From NCBI RefSeq assembly GCF_947500065.1, contig NZ_CANMQT010000001.1, positions 992,001 through 1,056,000 on the forward strand: a DNA stretch of 64,000 nt, given 5' to 3'. Each line of letters starts with the position of its first letter. Position 1 is the stretch's first letter. Source of the stretch: an uncultured Aquimarina sp. (GTDB taxonomy: Bacteria > Bacteroidota > Bacteroidia > Flavobacteriales > Flavobacteriaceae). Positions 55,281-63,076 of this stretch are shown here, one piece after another. Under the pieces are notes generated by a model. The model saw nothing but the letters and a program-made list of their open reading frames with translations. It was not told the origin of the DNA and searched no databases. The position numbers and the translations under genes were made by a program.

Positions 55281-56030
55281 TTAATTATCATTGCTATTAA
55301 TCTTTTCCTGATGCGTTTGGGCTTTATTGTGTCTCATTAATTCTTTTGGCACCTCATTAATTACAGTTTTTCCACCCTTTTTACGCCTTTGCTTTTTGAT
55401 AATTCTTTGGGTTTTATCCAGCCAATAGATATAATCGCCATAGGTTATATCATCCATGTAATCTACTGTAATAACATCTGAGGAATTAATAATTTTTTTG
55501 TATTCACGGCTATCTATCTCTACCTTTTTTCCATCCATCATCCGTACTTTATGATTGTCTGATGTTATGATCATATGAGTATGTGTTAACGGTTTGTTTT
55601 TAGAAGCTTTCAATTCATCGCCGATAGTATCAGTAGGTACTTGCAATTTCTTTATATATCCTGAGGTGGTTCTATGATTTACTGGAAAACTCATCATATA
55701 ACAAATGTGTTCTATTCCTGATCTGGCAACCGTAGTGTTAATTTTGTCAATTGTACTATAAAGTATTCTTTTATCAGCAAAAACATAGGCACGATCAATA
55801 CGATATTTATTTTTCTTAAGCTCTACTGTAATTTTATTAGGGTTTTTAACCTGATCCCCTCTCGTATTGTAGATATGGTTATTGTAATCCATATATATGA
55901 AACCATACCTAGATTCTTGATAACCCTTCATCTTAAAACCCTTATGATCTGGTAACATGATTTGCTCTGGTGATTGAGCATACAATTGCACAGATAATAG
56001 TAAGATGATGAGTATAAAGATGTTTTTCAT
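55281..56030 (-). CDS. Exported protein with two ExbD-like periplasmic repeats
   Basis: A 249-residue protein with a signal peptide (ends 'VQLYAQ', residue 19). Residues about 43-112 resemble the periplasmic domain of ExbD: 'FIYMDYNNHIYNTRGDQV' then 'AYVFADKRILYSTIDKI' and 'RSGIEHICYM', matching the family pattern 'aDkxvxYxxv...aGIxxi'. A second, more diverged copy spans about 150-215 ('MIITSDNHKVRMMDGKKV' ... 'DDITYGDYIYWLDK'). Normal ExbD has one such domain and a membrane helix with an aspartate; here the helix is replaced by a signal peptide. It lies between an XRE regulator gene (17 bp) and a small secreted protein gene (28 bp). Function in TonB-type energy transfer is inference. Confidence 0.55.
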   Translation of the reverse strand: MKNIFILIILLLSVQLYAQSPEQIMLPDHKGFKMKGYQESRYGFIYMDYNNHIYNTRGDQVKNPNKITVELKKNKYRIDRAYVFADKRILYSTIDKINTTVARSGIEHICYMMSFPVNHRTTSGYIKKLQVPTDTIGDELKASKNKPLTHTHMIITSDNHKVRMMDGKKVEIDSREYKKIINSSDVITVDYMDDITYGDYIYWLDKTQRIIKKQRRKKGGKTVINEVPKELMRHNKAQTHQEKINSNDN

Positions 56031-56047
56031 TTGCTTGTTTTATGTCA

Positions 56048-56638
56048 CTATCTTAAAAACCGTAGCGCTGGATATTTAATTTCTGTTTCTTTTTTTATTT
56101 TATAGGTATTATACACAACAAAAACGATATTTATAAGATACAGAACCCCAATTATAGATAAAAATGAGAATTGTGAACCTAATCCAGGAAGTTTATCACC
56201 AAATATATTAATAACCCTTAAAATGGTAAGAAAAGCTAGGGTCTGAAATGTAAAAAATATAATTGACCAGGTTATTTGAAAATTCAATATTTTTTTACCT
56301 AAGGTATCTGCTCCAATAATCGTATTTCTTTTAAGCACCCAAAAAATTAAGGGTACAATAATCCCTAATAAAGGAAAAAGTAAAAATGTTAATGAAGATA
56401 CATTAAGCACCATAAGAAAAGTAGTATCTTTCCTCTCCGACCAATCCATTAATTCATCTGGAGTTACTTTTAATACACCAGCTATTTTTTTTAAGGTATC
56501 ACCTCTAGGTTCACTTTCACTGTTTTCAATTCTTTGAATAGTTCGAAGACTTAATTTGGTCTCTTCTGCCAGACTTTCTTGCGTAAATCCCAATCGGGTT
56601 CTTAGCTCTTTTATTTTTCTTGATAGTTCAGTATTCAT
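56048..56638 (-). CDS. XRE-type regulator with a DUF4870-like membrane tail
   Basis: A 196-residue protein: an N-terminal helix-turn-helix (about 5-62, 'LRTRLGFTQESLAEETKLSLRTIQRIENSES') followed by four hydrophobic helices (about 73-185) of DUF4870 type. Such proteins are membrane-attached DNA-binding regulators whose signal is unknown. It is the first gene of the leftward unit with the ExbD-like, small secreted and VWA/plug proteins, so it probably controls them. Confidence 0.85.
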   Translation of the reverse strand: MNTELSRKIKELRTRLGFTQESLAEETKLSLRTIQRIENSESEPRGDTLKKIAGVLKVTPDELMDWSERKDTTFLMVLNVSSLTFLLFPLLGIIVPLIFWVLKRNTIIGADTLGKKILNFQITWSIIFFTFQTLAFLTILRVINIFGDKLPGLGSQFSFLSIIGVLYLINIVFVVYNTYKIKKETEIKYPALRFLR

Positions 56639-56948
56639 TCTATAAAAGTTACATTAATATACAGACAAAAGTATTGGAGGTATCCTATATATTGTTGCGT
56701 CTAGCATACGCCTTTTTTACGTCATTGTTGTCAATTCCTTTGTTTATGGTACTTAACTGATTCTCTCTAAGGCTTATTTGCTTACAATAAGACTTTAAAA
56801 TAATTTATAGTTCTAACTTCTCTAATATAGTGTCTGTTTATAATGAAATGTTACCGCTAGGATTAAAAAAAGGTTGTTTTGTTTTTAGATTGGTTGGGTT
56901 TGGAAAATCTCAGTCCTCAAAAAACCGACATTAAAAAGAGAGGTAATT
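56639..56948. other. 310-bp spacer with nothing recognised
   Basis: This AT-rich stretch lies between the XRE-led unit and the large outer-membrane protein gene. It should hold the promoter of the XRE gene at its left end. No hairpin terminator, repeat or small gene was evident. Confidence 0.5.
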
Positions 56949-59624
56949 CTAAAAGGTATAATGTAGTGTAAACACAAAATGCCTTGGTAAAATATTACTT
57001 CTGTAAATATTGGTTGAAAAATCTGAGGTTTGTATCTGTTCAAAGTTTTTCTCATTTAACAAGTTTTTAAATTTTACATCGGCTGACCAAGATGTGTTTT
57101 TTGGTCTATACGTTGCGTTCATATCCAGAAATATAAAATCTGTTGATTCATTGGTGTCAGGTAAATAATAATCCGTGTTTATAGAAAACAACCATTGTTT
57201 ATTTGGTTTATAAATAGCTTCGAAACTATTTCGTAATCTACTATTTCTAAATGAAGCTTGACTCTCACTTTGGGATATAGAAGTTTGCCAATTGACGGAA
57301 TTTTCAAAATCAATAGGAATGTCTAACGCTGTTTTCCAAGCAACTCCATATTGATAGTAGTTGGTTTCATTATTTCGTATATCAGAATTATTCACAATGT
57401 TGTTATATTCAGAAAAACTATAAATTCCAGAAAACTCAATAGTAGAATCTATAAATGATAAGTATTTAGAAATGTTTATATTGGCATTCCATCGAGAATT
57501 ATCCAAAGGCAAAAAGAAATATTGAATATTGGTTTGATTTTGATCTACCGTAAAATTTGAGAAAAAACCACCTTCCGAATATTTATAACTAACACCTGCC
57601 GTCATTTGAAAAAGGGTAAATAAATCATTTTTATGATAACTTAGACTATATAACTGATGTTTTATTAGCTCTAAACTAGGTATATGACTTATAGTTCTTC
57701 GATTATCAATTACAACAGGATTGGCATAACTATGCGCTAGCGCATTAGAAGTTTGATTAAAACTTGCTTTGACAGAAAAGAACGAATTTGAATTAATCGT
57801 ATACCAAAGAGATAACGATGGCTCAAAAACAAGATCATTATTGGTATTTTCTGTACTGTTTAATTCATTGGATATCTTTTGTTTCAGATATCGCAAGGAA
57901 TATGCTGGTGACAGTTTCCATTTACCCAACCTAAAATGATATCCACCAGATGAATACACTGAATGTCGATTATATTCGATGTCATTCATCACATTTTCTT
58001 CCGAGTTTTCTCCAATTAAAGTCCTAGCTGATAATAGGGAACGAAACGGGCTTGTGTCATTATTGGCACCAATAACAATGTGATATTTGTTTTTACCAAA
58101 TGCTCCTAAAAAAGTAACCGTTGTGTTAAGATAGTTTCGTTTAAAACTGCTGTCTTGCTGATCCCCAATTGACGAACTGGTAAAAGTTGATGGGGTAAGA
58201 TTATATTGTTGTTTTATAGTGTTAGAGGCGTGTTTCACCGATAATTGCAAAGCTTGTTTCTGCGATATTTTTTTTGTAAATAATAAACGCTGTTTCACAT
58301 AGAAATCTTCAGTGTCTAATAATGATGTGGATGTATCCGTACCGTTCTTAATGATGGCAACAGGTGTTTTAATATTTTCTTGCCTTCCTCTTAACGTATA
58401 TTCTAATAACGATGTTTTAGATGTATTGTATTTGATCTCTATATCTGCACGATATTGTTCAGGTTTTTTTCTAATCACTGTATTATCCGAAGTTTCAAAC
58501 GCTTCATCATCAAATCGGTATTGGTCAATAAAGAGTTGATTACTGGTGATCTTATCATTGAGAAAGTATAAATTAGTTTTGACACTAACTTTTCTTCCTA
58601 CTTTTATAATTTGATTGTAGTTCCCAAATACTTGATTGTTAATATTAATGCGTTTGGTGTCTAAAATGCTGTAAAAACGAGATTCGGGTATCACTTTTTC
58701 TGCATAAAAATTAAGCTCATTTCGTTCTTCTACACTAGTAGAAAAACCAAAATAATCAAACGGCGTATTATTAACTCCAATATTATTATACGCTAATGTG
58801 CTAAAAGATTTATAATTCTTTGTGATCCCAAGAACATTTGCGTTAAGAAAATAAGCCTCGTCATCTGCTTCAAAAGCTCCTGAACCCACATCTGCATTAC
58901 CAGAAAAATCAATACGATTATTTTTTAGTTTTAGGTTAAGTGCTACTTTACCATCATTTTCTATTCCTTTGAGCAATGGATTTTCTGAATAGTTATCTAT
59001 CGCTTCGATTTGATCTACGATATCAACATTTATGTTCCGTGTACCTAATGTATAATTAAATCCAAACAAGTTATCACCTTCGAGCATCACGGTTTGTACC
59101 GATTTACCTTTATAGCGTATTTCTCCAGAATCTTCGTTCACTTCGATTCCAGGTAATTGTTTGATTACATCCTCTACTTTGCGCTCATCCCCTTTTTTAT
59201 ATGCATCCACCTTATACACCACCGTATCTTTTTTGATTTTAAACGGTTTTTCTTTAGCAACGACAAACACTTCTTCTAACTTGGTAACATCCTCTTTTTT
59301 CAAAGAAAAATCTATAAGGTATTTTTCACCCTTAACAGGTTGATTAATTTGTTTACTGGCTCGTTTATATCCAGAAGCAGTTAGTTCGATCAACAAAGTA
59401 TCATATACTTTTGTTAATGTATAGGCATACTCATAGGTGTTAATCATTTTGTACTCTACAATTTTGTCCGGCTCACTTACTTTTTTAATCACAAGCATAG
59501 CATTAGGAATATGTTCGCCTTGAGATCCTGTCACCGTGCCTTGTATAGTTTGTGCAACAGTTAGTTGAACCAGTAGCAAAAATCCAATACTGGTATATAT
59601 TCTCAAAATAGATGGTAGCTTCAT
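56949..59624 (-). CDS. TonB-receptor-like outer-membrane protein paired with GLPGLI
   Basis: An 891-residue outer-membrane protein with a signal peptide ('LTVAQT'), a carboxypeptidase-like regulatory domain (about 25-115), a plug-like region (about 140-240, 'VEDVIKQLPGIEVNEDSGEIRYKGKSVQTVMLEGDNLFG') and a long barrel ending 'RHFVFTLHYTF'. This type accompanies GLPGLI proteins in Flavobacteriaceae, and here the start overlaps the GLPGLI stop by 1 bp (TAATG). It differs from ordinary TonB receptors by a shorter plug and no TonB box that I can see. Export or uptake of a peptide is possible. Confidence 0.8.
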   Translation of the reverse strand: MKLPSILRIYTSIGFLLLVQLTVAQTIQGTVTGSQGEHIPNAMLVIKKVSEPDKIVEYKMINTYEYAYTLTKVYDTLLIELTASGYKRASKQINQPVKGEKYLIDFSLKKEDVTKLEEVFVVAKEKPFKIKKDTVVYKVDAYKKGDERKVEDVIKQLPGIEVNEDSGEIRYKGKSVQTVMLEGDNLFGFNYTLGTRNINVDIVDQIEAIDNYSENPLLKGIENDGKVALNLKLKNNRIDFSGNADVGSGAFEADDEAYFLNANVLGITKNYKSFSTLAYNNIGVNNTPFDYFGFSTSVEERNELNFYAEKVIPESRFYSILDTKRININNQVFGNYNQIIKVGRKVSVKTNLYFLNDKITSNQLFIDQYRFDDEAFETSDNTVIRKKPEQYRADIEIKYNTSKTSLLEYTLRGRQENIKTPVAIIKNGTDTSTSLLDTEDFYVKQRLLFTKKISQKQALQLSVKHASNTIKQQYNLTPSTFTSSSIGDQQDSSFKRNYLNTTVTFLGAFGKNKYHIVIGANNDTSPFRSLLSARTLIGENSEENVMNDIEYNRHSVYSSGGYHFRLGKWKLSPAYSLRYLKQKISNELNSTENTNNDLVFEPSLSLWYTINSNSFFSVKASFNQTSNALAHSYANPVVIDNRRTISHIPSLELIKHQLYSLSYHKNDLFTLFQMTAGVSYKYSEGGFFSNFTVDQNQTNIQYFFLPLDNSRWNANINISKYLSFIDSTIEFSGIYSFSEYNNIVNNSDIRNNETNYYQYGVAWKTALDIPIDFENSVNWQTSISQSESQASFRNSRLRNSFEAIYKPNKQWLFSINTDYYLPDTNESTDFIFLDMNATYRPKNTSWSADVKFKNLLNEKNFEQIQTSDFSTNIYRSNILPRHFVFTLHYTF

Positions 59625-60418
59625 TAATTGGTAGAAAAAATGATTGGTTCAAAATCTAGATCATCATATCTCGTTCGTATTTCACCTTTGGATTTAGTTT
59701 CATAAAATTTGAAAATCCTCCGATACTTATCGATATGATCTTTTTCTAATTGTTCGATAGTAGCTAACGGAATATTTTTAGAGATTTCTATTTCCGGGAG
59801 GCTCGGTATTTGTTTGATAAGTATTGCTTGATAAACCATAGAGGTTCGATTAGCTGAATCAAATTCAATATGAGCTTCCAAAATGAGGCCAGGCAAACCA
59901 TAAAATTTCCATGGACCATCACTAATGGCAAAATCATTGGTAAACCAAGCCGCAATTGTTCTATTCTTATAGGTTGAAGAGGCTTTTTGAACAGTGTATC
60001 CCAATATTTCTTTTTGTTCACCAGTAATTTGCCAATCAAATTTAGGAAGAATTGAATCCTTTACTTTATAGTAAACATTTTTTTTATAATTAGCTCCCCA
60101 TGTTTTTTGTTGAAATGATTGAGTTATAGTATTTTTAATTATTAGTTTTCCCAAACTATCTCCTTTTACTTCATTTCCAGATCTTTCTCCATTTTGATAG
60201 TCTTCTTCTTTTACCTCAGTGCTTCTGCCATTAATGACACGATTCTCCAAAAAAATTGATTTTTGAGTATTGGTATAAAGTGTAGTTGGACAAATACGAT
60301 TTTTACCCCCATCAAATTCGTTGTGTTTAATTCTTTTATACTCTATTTGATAGGTTTGACCAAAAGAGTAGTATATACTAAAGAATAAGATTATAAATAT
60401 GTGTGATAGTGTTTTCAT
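59624..60418 (-). CDS. GLPGLI family protein
   Basis: A 264-residue exported protein with a signal peptide ('FFSIYYSFGQ') and the name-giving motif in 'FYGLPGLILEAH' (about residues 180-191). GLPGLI proteins are periplasmic, beta-rich and of unknown function, usually next to an outer-membrane barrel protein. Here they are translationally coupled. A hairpin 24-61 bp before its start may attenuate transcription from the upstream peptide gene. Confidence 0.88.
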   Translation of the reverse strand: MKTLSHIFIILFFSIYYSFGQTYQIEYKRIKHNEFDGGKNRICPTTLYTNTQKSIFLENRVINGRSTEVKEEDYQNGERSGNEVKGDSLGKLIIKNTITQSFQQKTWGANYKKNVYYKVKDSILPKFDWQITGEQKEILGYTVQKASSTYKNRTIAAWFTNDFAISDGPWKFYGLPGLILEAHIEFDSANRTSMVYQAILIKQIPSLPEIEISKNIPLATIEQLEKDHIDKYRRIFKFYETKSKGEIRTRYDDLDFEPIIFSTN

Positions 60419-60441
60419 ATGTAAGCTGGTTATAATAAGAA

Positions 60442-60479
60442 ATAAACTTGCCTATTTAATTTGAGATAGGCAAGTTTAT
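60442..60479 (-). terminator. Hairpin between the small peptide gene and the GLPGLI gene
   Basis: ATAAACTTGCCTAT (60442-60455) pairs with ATAGGCAAGTTTAT (60466-60479) over a 10-base loop. On the minus strand the stem is followed by a weak T-rich stretch. It may end most peptide transcripts and let some read into the GLPGLI gene. Confidence 0.7.
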
Positions 60480-60494
60480 ATAAAAATTTAATCC

Positions 60495-60746
60495 TTATTC
60501 GGCTGGTTGAACCCCTTCCTTGAATTGTTTGATTTCATCTTGATTGGCACTCCAAGCTCCAAAACAGGTGCTTGCTGTGTTGGTAACGGTAATAGTATGA
60601 GATTGATCTCCAGCCTCAACTGTTTCAGTTGTGGATACAGTACATTCATCAAAATCTAAACTGCTCTCAGAAGAAGGTAATGAATTACCTGCGAAACTTA
60701 GGGTTCCAACGAGCATTAAGGCTGTAAATAAAATTGATTTTTTCAT
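60495..60746 (-). CDS. Small secreted peptide with two cysteines
   Basis: An 83-residue protein with a clear Sec signal ('LVGTLSFAG', cleavage near residue 19-21) and a mature part of about 62 residues, acidic and rich in Thr and Ser. Two cysteines ('DECTVS' and 'ASTCFGAW') about 24 residues apart could form a disulfide. I know no family. It lies just upstream of a GLPGLI/outer-membrane pair, from which a hairpin divides it, and downstream of an ECF sigma gene. A secreted substrate or signal for that pair is inference. Confidence 0.65.
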   Translation of the reverse strand: MKKSILFTALMLVGTLSFAGNSLPSSESSLDFDECTVSTTETVEAGDQSHTITVTNTASTCFGAWSANQDEIKQFKEGVQPAE

Positions 60747-60808
60747 TTTTTATAAATTAAAATAATTTGTACCTACTCTATTGAAAAGGCTTTTCGGTTT
60801 CCACCTTA

Positions 60809-60820
60809 CGTTGCGCAACG
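60809..60820. promoter_or_regulatory. 12-bp palindrome upstream of the small peptide gene
   Basis: CGTTGCGCAACG is a perfect palindrome, GC-rich in an AT-rich spacer, 63 bp before the peptide start codon. It may be an operator; no regulator is assigned. Confidence 0.45.
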
Positions 60821-60931
60821 GTTTATTTTTAGATGACTAGATCTTTATATTAATTAGATTGTTAGAAATAAAACATCCTCATCCAACTCTACCTTTTTGG
60901 TAGGCAGGCTATCCTTCAAAGGAGAGGAGCT

Positions 60932-60962
60932 TTTGCTTTGGGCTTCGAGAACCTCAGCCCTC
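60932..60962. repeat. Repeat element A (CTTYGGGCTTCGAGA type)
   Basis: The stretch TTTGCTTTGGGCTTCGAGAA and CCTCAGCCCTC can fold as GGGCT/AGCCC. Related copies are at 61611-61641 and 61853-61884. It lies between the peptide gene and the sigma gene. Confidence 0.55.
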
Positions 60963-60998
60963 ACAAAATCTCCTCTTACCAACTCAACTGCTAAACAA

Positions 60999-61568
60999 TT
61001 AATACACTGCCAGCTCCGTATATAATGGATCACTTTGTACCATACCCAGCAAGCGTTCTTTAATCATACATTTCTTTTTACGAGTATATCCTTCTGTATA
61101 TTCCATGTTTTCTGCGATCTCTCGCATGCTTTTTCCTTCAAAAAATAATCTCAGTACATTTTTACTACTATCACTCAATCTTCTAAAATGCTTATGGTAT
61201 ACATCTTCTTGATGTTCTTCTATCATTCTATCCGTTACAGAAAGTGATGGATCTATTGCATTATCTATTACAAATTCATTGTACTCCAGCATACGTTTTT
61301 TACGTAACCGATTTCTCCACATATTTTTGCAAACCCCTATAAAATAAGAGTGAATAGATGTTTGAAATTCTATCTCCCCAGCACGTAGTTTATGATACAC
61401 CAGTACCAATGCTTCCTGAAAGAGATCTTCTACATCTTGTGTAGTGCCACGATACTGTTGTATCAACCTTTTTACAACTGGCAGATTTTTCTTATAAAAT
61501 GCTTTAAGAATAACACTGTCTCCAGCGATGATTCCATCTATAATCTGTTGATTTTTTGTTGAGTTCAT
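60999..61568 (-). CDS. ECF-type RNA polymerase sigma factor
   Basis: A 189-residue sigma-70 family protein with region 2 ('GTTQDVEDLFQEALVLVYH', 'SIHSYFIGVCKNMWRNRLRKKR') and region 4 ('SDSSKNVLRLFFEGKSMREIAENMEYTEGY'). No anti-sigma gene is next to it. The nearest gene on the same strand is the small peptide gene 252 bp away, and the 163-residue gene lies upstream across the repeat-rich spacer. Its targets are unknown; the peptide/GLPGLI set is a possible one. Confidence 0.88.
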   Translation of the reverse strand: MNSTKNQQIIDGIIAGDSVILKAFYKKNLPVVKRLIQQYRGTTQDVEDLFQEALVLVYHKLRAGEIEFQTSIHSYFIGVCKNMWRNRLRKKRMLEYNEFVIDNAIDPSLSVTDRMIEEHQEDVYHKHFRRLSDSSKNVLRLFFEGKSMREIAENMEYTEGYTRKKKCMIKERLLGMVQSDPLYTELAVY

Positions 61569-61610
61569 GTGTTGTTTTCCTTACTTGTTATTTCTTAATT
61601 TATTAGCTTT

Positions 61611-61641
61611 TTTACTTTGGACTTCGGGTACGTTAGCCCTC
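61611..61641. repeat. Repeat element B
   Basis: A diverged copy of element A: TACTTTGGACTTCGGGTACG then TTAGCCCTCATG. It keeps the spacing of the CTTYGG and AGCCCTC halves but has lost most of the inner palindrome. Confidence 0.45.
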
Positions 61642-61852
61642 ATGTTTTCCCCAAAATATCAACCTATAAATCCTATATTTCTCCTTTAGAATTAGGCATA
61701 AAAGTACCCTTTCGATATCCCGAAACACCGTTTATATAGCCTGCGAACCTATAGTTGCAGTGGATTATTTTTATGGATTATTTAGATCTTTTCGATAGTT
61801 TGATCCTTAGATTTTTTATTCCCTATTGTTACCATTCTATTATTTTCTGACT

Positions 61853-61884
61853 TTTTGCTTCGGGCTTCGAGAGCCTCGGCCCTC
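61853..61884. repeat. Repeat element C
   Basis: CTTTTTGCTTCGGGCTTCGA, then GAGCCTCGGCCCTCG, is the closest match to element A. It is directly followed by the GC-richer element at 61885-61950. Confidence 0.5.
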
Positions 61885-61950
61885 GTGTGCTTAGCTTGTC
61901 GAAGTACAGTCCTCGTTCTCCCGTGCTGAGCGAAGCCGAAGCACAGGGCA
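61885..61950. repeat. GC-richer dispersed element next to repeat C
   Basis: It has TTAGCTTGTCGAAGTACAG, CCTCGTTCTCCCGTGCTGAG and CGAAGCCGAAGCACAGGG. The CTTGTCGAAG and GCTGAGC words are those of dispersed repeats seen around batA/batB. It stands out by base composition from its AT-rich surroundings. Confidence 0.45.
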
Positions 61951-62272
61951 CATATTACCAAAGTAACCCTTTTTCATAGTGTTTCTAAGTGTTACATTAC
62001 CATTTATAAGCATCGTTTTAATACTCCTTACCCCTATAATAAGCACTTCTAGGGATCAATTTGAACCTTATAAGCGTTACATAATAGCTTATAAGGCTCG
62101 ATGTACAGGTTATCAACCCTATTTCTAGGGGTTAGAACTAGTATTATAATCCTTGGAAATAGTTCATCGATCCTTCGAAGTGCTATTGGTTGGGGCAACC
62201 ACTATTATTATATACCTCATAAGGCTTATGCTAAGGGCTCTATTGGTTATGGTAAGCCTTGTATCCTATACA

Positions 62273-62764
62273 CTAAGAAGTGGTGTCCTCGTTGTCACTG
62301 GTAGTCGTAGCAGTAGCTTTGCTGAACAATACTTTCATATCCTCATATACCGGTTTAGCTCCTGGTTCATTTTCTCCTGCCAGATAGCGACTCATACGAT
62401 AAAAACTTAATGCATTGGTATAATTATCGTGATCTAATAAGGTTTTGGTGTCTACTAATTGTTGTGATAGGTTTTCTAATAACTGTACTCGATTTTCTAC
62501 TTGTGTACGTGCCAGGTAATCTTTATCAAACTCTTCTTTATCCAGAAAACTTGGTATCCAATTGGGATGTTGCTCCATATAGTTTTTTGCTTTGTCTACG
62601 ATCAGCTTGTTTTGATTGGCGATACGCCCATATTGTCTACGTTGATCTGGAGTAAGGTTTACGGTCTTACCGTTTAGGATTTGCCTAATCCCCAATAAAT
62701 GCCCATCTAGTTGTGTTAGTTCTTCTTCTGTAAAGCTTACGCTTATCAAGTTTTCTAATGCCAT
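62273..62764 (-). CDS. Hypothetical helical protein
   Basis: A 163-residue cytosolic protein, almost entirely helical, ending in a Thr/Ser/Asp-rich tail ('ATATTTSDNEDTTS'). No domain was recognised and no signal or membrane segment is present. Its coding frame is supported by ordinary codon use and length. The spacer before its start and the repeat-rich region after it make operon membership unlikely. Confidence 0.6.
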   Translation of the reverse strand: MALENLISVSFTEEELTQLDGHLLGIRQILNGKTVNLTPDQRRQYGRIANQNKLIVDKAKNYMEQHPNWIPSFLDKEEFDKDYLARTQVENRVQLLENLSQQLVDTKTLLDHDNYTNALSFYRMSRYLAGENEPGAKPVYEDMKVLFSKATATTTSDNEDTTS

Positions 62765-63076
62765 TACGGAATTCTATAAAATTACTATTCATTTTTACTG
62801 TAGTTTTGCTACTGATCAGATTTTGGAACTACGTTTTTGTTTCGAGACAAATATATGGGCGAAAAATGCGTTAGTGCAAGGGAAGGTAGTCGTGATTCAT
62901 AAATTGATAGGTACTAATTTATAAAATGAAGCCATTAAGAAACCTACTTAAAGAACAGTAAATTAGGACTTTCACTTTTTTTTATTACAATAGTGATTGT
63001 ATATTTGGATTTTATAATTATTCAAAACCTGAAACGAGATAAAAATTACTTCTAAATAAAAAAGCAAATAATAATT
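62765..63076. other. 312-bp divergent promoter region
   Basis: This AT-rich spacer lies between the leftward hypothetical gene and the rightward TPR gene. It should carry both promoters. No repeats, hairpins or small genes were recognised. Confidence 0.5.

Larger units (their letters stand above)
61569..62272. other. 700-bp repeat-rich spacer without a gene
   Basis: It contains two of three copies of the GGGCTTCGAGA element, a longer GC-richer element (61885-61950) with CTTGTCGAAGTACAG and GTGCTGAGCGAAGCCGAAGC, and a right third (61980-62270) made of recurring words such as CTTATAAG, TATAAGGCT, CTAGGG and AAGCGTTA. Two overlapping frames here (62101-62304 and 62153-62410) look like translated spacer. 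It seems to be a site where short mobile or duplicated sequences gathered. Confidence 0.55.

Noticed and set aside
62101..62410. Two overlapping rightward open frames in the repeat-rich spacer
   Set aside because: They lack plausible composition, consist of recurring spacer words and run into the end of the gene on the other strand.
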